A stretch of 64,000 nt of DNA from Anodontia alba (lineage: Eukaryota; Mollusca; Bivalvia; Lucinida; Lucinidae): the NCBI GenBank assembly GCA_964016985.1, contig OZ024834.1, forward strand, positions 84,002,911-84,066,910, read 5' to 3'. A model generated the notes under the pieces. That model saw only the letters and a program-made list of their open reading frames with translations. It did not search any database and was not told where the DNA came from. The stretch's first letter is position 1. Every line of letters begins with the position of its first letter. This document shows, in pieces, positions 35,092 through 45,100 of this stretch. Both the position numbers and the translations under genes were made by a program.

Positions 35092-35232
35092 TTTGTGATA
35101 AGTCAAGGATATTTTCTTTTCTTATTTCTCCGTAAAATCATACATTGTGGGTACTCATTAGAATTGCCTCACTGAGGCAATTCTAATGAATAACCACAAT
35201 ATATATTTTTATGGAGAATTGAAGAAACTTAT
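35092..35232 (+). mobile_element. HP2-type core hairpin
   Basis: Perfect AATTGCCTCACTGAGGCAATT flanked by TTATTTCTCC and TGGAGAA arms. Lies just upstream of the SINE at 35253. Confidence 0.65.
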
Positions 35233-35252
35233 CCCAAAATCATCATCAAATA

Positions 35253-35559
35253 CTCGAGCCGGCCTTGGTGGCTCAGTTGGATGCGCATTCGACTGGAAAA
35301 TAGGAGGTTGCGGGTTTGACCTCCGCTGAGGTCAGCACAATTCTTTCGTGGAGAATGAATCATGAAATATTTTCTACGGTCATTGTCTCCCTTCTGCTGA
35401 AACAAGAAGGGCAGTTGTCAGTTTCTGGCGAAAGAATATGCACAATACTGTTAACCGCTTAGAGGACTAAGCCTGCCCAGTAAACGTGTGGTTAGGTAAA
35501 CTGACCGCGCTTGACATGACCCTATCAGGCTGACTGGACCGTAAAACCTCAACACAAAC
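35253..35559 (+). mobile_element. tRNA-derived SINE, full-length copy 2
   Basis: Same family as 25273-25573, with the same A-box region and body. Flanked by AAAATCATCAAATACTC and a one-mismatch copy (35236-35252 and 35560-35576). Older than copy 1 by its B-box changes. Confidence 0.86.
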
Positions 35560-35576
35560 AAAATCATCAAAAACTC

Positions 35577-36298
35577 CTCTTTAACATTAAGTCCTCTGAA
35601 ACATGGCATTTTCAAGGGTATATATGTACAATGTTCCCGGCAATGTTGTATTTGTAATAGGGTAACAGGTATAACAAAGTTCTCGATTTTATGTTATGTA
35701 AAACATTCATAATGTCATATTATAGTTTCCCTAATTATTCAGACAGACAAGCAAGATCAAATAGTGTATACCCAGAATGGTCCCACATTAAATGCTACAA
35801 TCTGATCAGGGTCTGCACTGTCTGCAACTTATCCAGCAGTTCTTACATCAAAAGGAAGTGAAATGTAATGGGCTGGCTTAATTTTTTGATGTATAGTAAA
35901 TATCCTAAAATTTTGAACTTTTTTTCATACTTTCTTGGCCTAAATTTTGCTTTTTATGTAGTTCTTTCTTAAAATTCCTAGCAGTCTGATCTAGACCTGC
36001 ACTGTTTGCATATACCATTTTGTCAGACACTTTAGTGTACGAAATTTTAGGAAATTTACCATAAGTTTGCTAAGTATTAAGGATTTTCAAATATGCAGGG
36101 TAAATATAGCAAATTTAAATGCTTGCCTGTTTGGCTAGCTTTTTTTCATGATACTTTATAAAACTAGCGGTTCAAAAGTATTTACTTTAGTATTTTCCCT
36201 TGAAACATTGATGAGGATGCTTATTTTCACCAGTAACTAGTTTTTTTTTCAGAATCTTGTTAAAAGAATAAGGATTATATGAAATTCAGAATTTTCGT
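35577..36298. other. No gene seen
   Basis: AT-rich with partial CAAACAG palindromes near 35755-35826 and 35980-36010. Confidence 0.5.
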
Positions 36299-36468
36299 TT
36301 AAGGCACCAAATTCACTGTTGTAGGAACTGGAACTGTTTGTCTTTCGAAAAATTGGTCTTCTGAAACACACGTACAAGATATGCAGACACTTCGACAATC
36401 TATGTTGATATTGTAGTAACACTTACAGTTTAACCAATTGTAGTCCGGAGACCTGTAAAAGGGTAATT

Positions 36469-36537
36469 GGTAAACAGTGCAGATCCAGATCAGACGCCGC
36501 AGAATGCGGCATCTGATCAGGGTCTCCACTGTTTGCA
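36469..36537. repeat. CAAACAGTG palindrome
   Basis: Centre GACGCCGCAGAATGCGGCAT. Confidence 0.73.
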
Positions 36538-36717
36538 AATAGTTTAGCCATTTTTCTCTAGGAATATGTAGATCTCATAGCCAGACGTACCTAAATTTGA
36601 AATTGGACTCTTCCAATATATTGTGTGGGAGAGTCTATTCAGTATACAATGGGTTAAGGATAGTCAGTTGAAGTATCTACAATAAAAGAATGTGTATGTA
36701 TGGAGAACCATGATAGG

Positions 36718-36844
36718 TCTAGATAAGATTGGATACGATCAGGTAAATATTTTTCTCGCCTCACTGAGGTGCTCCTAATGAATACTTGTATGTTAACGTG
36801 GAGAAATAATACCTGATACCCACTCTTATTTAGACCTATGGGTC
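36718..36844 (+). mobile_element. HP2 relic
   Basis: TCTAGATAAGATTGGATAC end and CTCTTATTTAGACC end; core reduced to CGCCTCACTGAGGTGCTC. Confidence 0.5.
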
Positions 36845-37022
36845 TATTCATTCCAATACTTGGTAAATGTGGTTATAAATGAGGCTTTTGTTTTACTTCT
36901 AGAAGAAAACAGGGCCTCTTACTTTGTGCAGATCTTCTCATGTAGTGTCATGTCAAATTTCCATCTACCTAATAGGCCTGAGCAAATAGTGAAGATACAG
37001 ATTAGACAGTGACTATTTTAGA

Positions 37023-37530
37023 CACATTGCCAGGTAATTAAATGGATGTAAATTTTTTTAGGGTAAGAATGGATTCAGACACATTGCCAGATAATGAAAT
37101 GGATGTAAATTTTTTTAGGGTAAGAATGGATTATTACCCATTGCCAGGTAATGAAATGGATGTAAATTTTTTTAGGGTAAGAATGGATTTAGACACATTG
37201 CCAGATAATGAAATGGATGTAAATTTTTTTAGGGTAAGAATGGATTCAGACACATTGCCAGATAATGAAATGGATGTAAATTTTTTTAGGGTAAGAATGG
37301 ATTATTACCCATTGCCAGGTAATGAAATGGATGTAAATTTTTTTAGGGTAAGAATGGATTCAGACACATTGCCAGATAATGAAATGGATATAAATTTTTT
37401 TAGGGTAAGAATGGATTGACACATTGCCAGGTAATGAAATGGATGTAAATTTTTTCATGGTGATAATGGATTTAAACTCACTGTCAGATAATGAAATGGA
37501 TGTAATTTTTTTTTAGGGTAAGAATGGAGA
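37023..37530 (+). repeat. 57-bp minisatellite
   Basis: About nine units containing GAAATGGATGTAAATTTTTT and AGGGTAAGAATGGATT. Two unit types alternate (GATTCAGACACATTGCC and GATTATTACCCATTGCC). 57 is a multiple of 3, so a frame of 125 codons (37042-37419) stays open; treated as a repeat. Confidence 0.88.
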
Positions 37531-37669
37531 GGAGTTATGGAGTCCAAATATTTAGGGTACCAGTAACTAGTGTGAAAATTTGTTTTTGAGAAAATAGATG
37601 CCCTGTCACATCCAACCTTCTAAGTCATGTACTACTGTATTTACCATATGTATTCGGACAGACAGGCCT

Positions 37670-37739
37670 GAGCAAACAGTATAGACCCAGATGAGACGCC
37701 GCAGAATGCAGCGTCTCATCTGGGTCTACACTGTTTGCC
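37670..37739. repeat. CAAACAGTG palindrome
   Basis: Centre GACGCCGCAGAATGCAGCGT; a nearly perfect 70-bp palindrome. Confidence 0.75.
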
Positions 37740-38439
37740 ACTTATCCAGCACTTTATAGACATAACATCGGGTAGTGAATTGTACTGGTTCAAATTTTAG
37801 AACATATATGGTAAGGAGTTGAGGTGTCCGAATACTTAGGGTAAATACAGTAGTCTTGAAAATGAGGTTAAAATCATAAAAATCCAAATTACTTTGCACA
37901 CTAGTCCTAGTGATGGCCCTATACAAGAAACTGAGTGCACACATGCTATTTTGGATAAAATCCAACCATCTTTGGAGTATCTTTACTTTGAAAATGAGAT
38001 CAGGTTTAGCAAAATTTAATCAGCTCTTAAGCAAGTCCCGATGAATGTCCCTTGAGTTTGATGAAAATCTGCCAAACGGTTCAAGAGAAAACATACACAC
38101 ATGAAACTGTCATGCGGATGCTGATGTCAGTAGGATCTGGACCAAAAACAATACATTTATGTCCCCTTCTACTTCTGGTGTGGGGACACAATTATGGTAT
38201 TCATCATTTCTTATTGCACGAATGTCATAGAAAAGCTCCAACTAAATGGGATATTCAGCAGGTGATTTCTGCTATTTTTGCACCAAAATATGTTCTGTGG
38301 GTACTCATCAGTGAGACAATTCTTATAAGTACCCATAACACACACTGTCAATCTGGTGCAGTAATAACACAAATTATCCTAAATTATCACCTAAACTGGA
38401 ACTTTGTGACATAGGAATATTTTTCTGGTCCCAAATTCC

Positions 38440-38653
38440 TTAACCATTGTCATGCTGATTATACTAAGATGCCAAGACCATTTTTAATTGTCAACCAATC
38501 AGATTACTTAATCCAGGTTGTTGATACAAATTCCCACACTGAATGACAAACAGTGCAAATCCAGATCAGTTGGCTTCCTCAGAAGCCAACTGATCTTGAG
38601 CTACACTGTTTGCAAAGGCAGGGCATACCCTAGACCAGCAGGACCAGGGTTAA
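38440..38653 (+). mobile_element. TTAA-type MITE, copy 6, in TAF11 3' flank
   Basis: TTAACCATTGTCATGCTGA start and GGACCAGGGTTAA end. Lies 8 bp beyond the TAF11 stop codon (minus-strand gene), so probably within its 3' UTR. Confidence 0.72.
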
Positions 38654-38661
38654 GACATTGG

Positions 38662-38792
38662 TCATGATAAAAGAACTTTTTTAGTCTTTGTGTTCATCAT
38701 GAGGTTTCGTTGTCGCAGTCTTCTCACAGCCTCTCGTAGATGCTTGGGTTGTATTGGACCAGTGTCTCCCCATTTGTCCAGCACATCTAATG
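38662..38792 (-). CDS. TAF11: TAF11 coding exon 4 (terminal)
   Basis: Acceptor tttgttgcag, then CA completes an Ala codon with the last G of exon 3. Encodes [20 protein letters not shown] and AVRRLRQRN, then a basic tail ending at TGA (38664-38662). The Gln-Pro-Lys-His and Arg-rich helix is the C-terminal TAF11 signature. The 3' flank begins with a MITE only 8 bp past the stop. Confidence 0.94.
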
Positions 38793-41700
38793 CTGCAACA
38801 AAGTAAAAAAGAAAACCATTATATATTAGCTCAGTCTGATCAGAATCTTCACTGGGCACATTTTGGATAGTCAAGGATGCAAAGTTTCTTCATGAGGACA
38901 ATGAAGACTGCGTGGATGTACAGGTTAATCCGAGTCTTCATTGGGCGCACATATCAGAAGATAGTTTTTTCACATTGTGACTCATATACGAGGGGAGTTC
39001 AATAAGTTCATAGAACTCGGTATTTTTCTACACAATTTTATTTCAAAGGCATAGACTGCTTAAAAGAAAAGTGGGCCAAATGCACTGAAGTAAAGGGGGA
39101 TTATATTGAAAAATAATGTTGAAACCATCTTCCAATCTGTGAGTTAAACCCCAAGTTCTATGAACTTATTGAACTCCCCTCGTATGTGAGATTCAATGAC
39201 AAAATTTTTATAATTGGGTTTCATAAGTTTCCATATAATGTTCTGGGCCCAGCTGTTCAAAACTATCAATGTCGTTAGCAAACGTATCACTAAAATTTTG
39301 ATCATTAAATATGGCATATAAGCTAGTATTTTTGCTGAAAAAATGTGAGTAGCTTTTGCATTTGCTTAAATGGGTTAACAAGACATGTCAATAAGCAATG
39401 CATATTAGAAACCCACCTTGCAGCAACCAAAACATAACAGACTGACAGACAGACGGAAAATGTGAAAACTGTATACCCTCAAAAACCCAAGTTTGCTGGG
39501 GTTATCAATAAACAGGACTATCCAAATATTATATATTTTCCTTATTTATCCATGAAAATATACCATGACCTCTTTATAGCACTATTGTTGGGGTCCATAG
39601 CATAAACCATGTTTGTTAAGCAACCGTGTTATAGCCAAACAAAAATGTATAGATTATATTGAAAAATGACCATTTATGGTCATTTTTCAATATAATCTAT
39701 ACATTTTTGTGATCCATTTTTGAACCGTGTTATATCCAAAACCGTGTTATATCCAAAACCGTGTTATAACGAACCGTGTTATAAAGAGCTTGTAGTATAT
39801 GTTGTGGATACTCGTTAGAATTTCTCATTAAGACAATTTTGATGAGTATAATAATAAATTTTTATGGTGAAATACTAAAAAATGTCAACAGCTTTCAGGT
39901 CAGGGCCAGTGGAAGCATTTTAACTTTTTATTTTTTGCCTTATGTTCTAAATTTCAGATGGTTGATACTTAAAGGAGATTTACATTCCACCATTAACTGT
40001 AACTCAATTCATCTGGGGAGGACAGCAAGGTAAAAAGACATGATTCTGTGCACTGAAATAGCATGATATTTCCAAATGAAGAAACCAACATCTTAACACG
40101 GTTTCCCACAGCTGTCTCAGTGGAAACTCAAACAACATAGCTTCAGATAAGTCCAGTAACCACATTTTCCACATTTCATATTTTCCACATGAAAAAGTAT
40201 TTTGGGTGTTCATTAGAACCCCTATAGACTTTCCTTTATATTCAGGCAGTCCAGTTGACTACTAAAGCCACCTTTTTCACGGAGATAAAAGAAAAAATAT
40301 CAATCCACTAATTTTGGGTTGACTGTTTACGGTTTAGCCACAGAGTACAAATGCTAAAAATTTCCTTAAGGTAGTTGTCAACATGAATATCATTGACCAA
40401 TGTAATCAAACTATACATTAAACGAAATCCAGATAATGGTTATTTATAGCTGCTCTATTCTTGTCGCTTTGATGTCAGAGGGCCATATAAAGAGAGTTAT
40501 CTGTAAAACTTGGACTGGGACATTGGCAAACAGTGCAGACCCAGATCAGATGCCACAGCATTACGAAAACATGCCTATTCAAATATACTAAATATTTCAC
40601 CACCAAAAAATTGAAAATTTTCAGATAAAAAAGTTCTGATATTTTTCATATTTCTCCTCAAGACATAGATTGTGGGTACTCATTAGAACTGCCTCGATGA
40701 GGCAGTTCTAATGAGTACCAACAATGTATGTTTTTGAGCAGAAATAAGAAAAATATTGTGAACCCCAGTTTCACTATATAAAAGTGGGGTTTAAGGGGGC
40801 CGAAATTATATAGGCATGTTTTCGTGATGAATGTAGCATCTGATCAGGGTCTGTACTGTTTGCTGAAATTACAAGAACTAAGGATTAATTGAATCAGTCT
40901 TAAGTCTCCTATTCAGGACTATTTTCCCAGCCTACACTCAGAGACAATTGAACCAACAATGCTGTCAGTGCTTTGATTTTGTATTTGGAGCTATCCATTT
41001 GTTTTAGATTGATTGCTATAGACTTTTTTAAACACTACGTCACACAATAAACATCATTCAAACAAAAAGTGATTTATTTTCCAATTAAAATCAGACTTGA
41101 ATCAATTGGTATCAGTGGAGAAGTGTTTTTGCCATCCACAATTTTTGGTCACGTGACATAACATTGTAATCACGTGGTCAGTACCCCGGATGAAAACAAT
41201 AACATTAAAAAGGTCTATACCTTCTTCCACTACTTCACCCACAAACACTTTAGAAATACCAGCCATTGCTATGACAACATTCTGTGACACAGTGGAACCT
41301 GTAATAGATTGCATCAGCTGAAAAACAAAAGAAACATTCTGAGATGGGGAGGTAAAAATACCAGCCATTGCTAGGACAACATTCTGTGACACAGTAGACC
41401 CTGTAATGGACTGCATCAGCAGAAAAACAAACAAAAATTCTGAGATGGGGAGGTAAAAATACCAGCCATTGCTATGACAACATTCTGTGACACAGTGCAA
41501 CCTGTAATAGATTGCATCAGCTGAAAAAAAAAAAAATCTGAGACGGGGAGGTAAAAATACCAGCCATTGCTATGACAACAATCTGTGAAACAATGGAATC
41601 TGTAAAAGGTTGCATCAGCTGAAAAACAAAACAAAAGATTTTAGATAGGGAGGTAAAAACACAAGCCATTGCTATGACAACATTCTGTGACACAGTGGAA

Positions 41701-42029
41701 CCTGTAATAGACTGCATCAGCTGAAACACAAAACAACAATTCTGAGACAGGGAGGTAAAAATACCAGCCATTGCTATGACAACATTCTGAGACACAGAAG
41801 AACCTGCCATAGACTGCACCCACTAAAAAATAAAAGACAGACAGGTAAAAATACCAGCCATTGCTATGACATATACTACAACACAGTGGAACCAGTAATA
41901 GATTACATCAGCTAAATAACAAAACAACAGTAGTTATTAGAAAAGGTAGTAATTTAAAACTACCAGCTACCGTTTTTAAGTTTTGTGGTCAGGGGACCTG
42001 TAACAGACTCCATCAGTTGAAAAATGAAA

Positions 42030-42102
<73 letters not shown>

Positions 42103-45100
42103 CAACAACAACAACAACAACAAAAAACAACATGGGTACTCATTGGAATACCCTCACTCCCTCACTGAGAATTCCAGTGAGTACCCATAACATATGTTTC
42201 CATGAAGAAATAAGAAACATATCTATACAGATACAATTCTTTAGTCTAGAGCTAAGCTAGGCCATTCTAAGTCTATTATGACATGTTCACATACAGTGTA
42301 AGGGAAAATGATTTTCTTTCGATAAGGCTCCATTGTGTATATGATGATTCAAAGGAGCTTAAAATTCCGTCTGAAATGCATGTTAAAATGGCCCAAATTG
42401 ACTACCTATAAGGCGAGCCGAATTCGGCTCGTCTTATAGGAATAGTCGATTTGGACCATTTTAACATGCATTTCTGACCTAACTTCAAGCTCCTGTGGAT
42501 GATACATCATGCTAGATAAAAGGCAGTTTTCAACCAAAATCTTTGATATATTTTCTCTTTTTTTTTTCCACGTGTTGTCATGAAGAAATAAGGAAAATAT
42601 TTATTTGTAATTGGTGATCTTAACTAGGGCAATGCAAGGCTGTTCTGATTCTTGTGTATGCATAAGGGATATCCTGGGTTTTTTTCTTAACCATTTTATG
42701 CAATGTGTACTCTTCTACCTCAATTCTTTGGACCAGTCTATTTCAAATAGAAGGGATGTCTGGTTATTGTCCTTTCGATATCACTTGGAAAGACATTTTT
42801 TGCTTGGTCTTTACTTTAAATGGAAATATTTTGTTCTGATCAGAAACCATTTGTCATTTCTGTTTCTATGTTAAGTTTGCAAATATTAACTCTAAAATTA
42901 AATTTACAGGTCCAACTCATGCAATTTCTATAGTAAAGTGATTTTTTTTTTAAATTTTTATCTAAGATATGTTTTTTCTTTTCTCTGCTGATTTTTAGTC
43001 ATTGATGTTTCATGACAATACTGTGAAAATTTAAGAATAATAAGTGTAACTTGTTGAAAACCTGCCTTTCATGTACATACTGTACAGATTTCAGCACCAT
43101 TTTCAGATGTTTTAGCAATTTTTACTACAGGGGGAAAAATGAAAATATTCAATCTTTTTATAGCCAATGACCAGAATAAAACTTTTTGTGTATACATGTA
43201 TGTAGTTACGACAAAAGGTTTTGCATCCAGTCATGCTATGTGTAAAGCACCAGGCAAAAAAAAAAACTTTCCAAAAGATATTGAAAGGTGAGTAGTTTTT
43301 ATCACTACCATGTATGATAGAAATTCTTGTATTTATTAATTCAAACAATGTAGACCCTGATCAGATCATCACATCAAACTATCGCATGGCACACCTCAGT
43401 GTGGTGATGTGATGGCAACAACATCAGACAAAGATGGTGGCCAAGATGCCGACAGGGTGAAACATGGACAAATCAGCCATGGACTCTCTGGCATCCATCA
43501 GGTATTTGGAAGGAGAGTTGGTCAATGAAAAACCAACAACGAGCCTCCGGAATTTCCACGACAGGATGACCCTAACAAGAGCTATTGTGGATTCAAGAAA
43601 GAAGAATCATATGCTTGCTGCTGGTGACAACAACGAAGAAGAGGAGGTGCCCTAAACAAGATTTAAAAGGTTGGTTCCTTTTGGTTTCTTTTTACGAGCT
43701 CTCCCTGTCTGGTTGTACGACTGAACAAGCGTGAGATTATGGTACATTGTGCATTGGTAATACACACGTTTTGAAGCTCTTATTTTGGCTGACACTCTAA
43801 AATCTGAAACTTACAGGCCAGGCCACTAGCATCTGGTCCATCAGTGAGGTTTCTCTCCGCATGATTTATGCGCAGAGGCTGTTTCAAGCCAGTCCAGGCA
43901 AAACAAATCCAGATGTTTCTGGCACTGCTCTTTGTGGCTCTGCTGCCTGGTAGCGTAAAAAATCTCCCAACCAAACCAAACCTGATCAGATGCCACATTT
44001 TGCAGCATCTGATCTGGGTCTACACTGTTTGCCTATGTCTCTTTTATGGGATGCCAGGCATAAATGGGTTAATATTATGCCACCACTATAATCCTCCTAG
44101 GGGATTTAGGGCCAGAGATTATGTTATGAGAACCCATGGCCAAACCACATTGCTGTATCCATTGTAGCAATAAAATATGCTTAACTATTTCACTTCTGAG
44201 TTTCTGAAGTTGACTCTTCGGCCGTGCTTGCTTTAAGGGAAGTCTGGGAGTTAGAGACTCCCAAAAATCAGTGCCAGGAAGTCTGGGACTCCCAACTTTT
44301 AAAGATATTTAGTCATTTATAACAAAAATTTAGAAGGAATTTATGTGTTATTTAGCTTAAGAATGGTGGTTTTACTCCATAAATGAGAGTTTAAGAATAT
44401 TGAGGTTGAATTTCTGAAAGTGAGTGAAAACATTTGATCACCAGGACTTCCAGATATTGGAGCTAGAAAGTCCTGGGACTTCCTGATTTTGACAGTTAGT
44501 GCAAGCACTGTCTTCGACCTTTGAATTTGGACGTCCACTGATGCAATTTGGGGTGTCAGTCAAATAATCAAAACAGAATAGAAAACAGAGTAGATCCTGA
44601 TGAGGGCTCTTTATGAGCTGTCTCATCAGGATCTACACTGTTTGCAAATTAAGGTATCTGTTTTGGTCTGCAAGGCTGAATGAATTAAACTTTACTACTG
44701 CTGGTCTTACCCTCTTAATAGATGCCTTAGGAAATGCTGCTCTTCTGTACATTTCATATCTGTTCAACTGATCTTCCGAGAAATTAGACACAAGTACCCT
44801 GTTAATAAAGGAAATATTGTAATTTGCTCAAATTGCCTTCAAAATATTTCAATTTGTTTATATCATCTATATACAAACAGGTAGGTTGACCTACCAGCTG
44901 TTTAGGTAGCTTCCTTTTTTTCATGACACATCCATGACAAACTACCAAAAATGCATGTGAATACACCCAGGAAATGCCACAATCATGAAGCACAGCCATC
45001 TTGAGTCACCAAAAGAAGGAGGGACGCAGAACAAATAATGTTTTATTCCCATTTCGTCTTTTCCTATTTTGTCTACTATCATTACGAAAACAAACCTATT

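Noticed and set aside
37023..37530. CRISPR array
   Set aside because: Units are contiguous 57-bp tandem copies with no unique spacers, in a eukaryotic genome.
41517..41819. Separate gene in the 102-bp array
   Set aside because: The peptide is TAF11 exon 3 repeated with translated intron ends; it is a partial-exon array.
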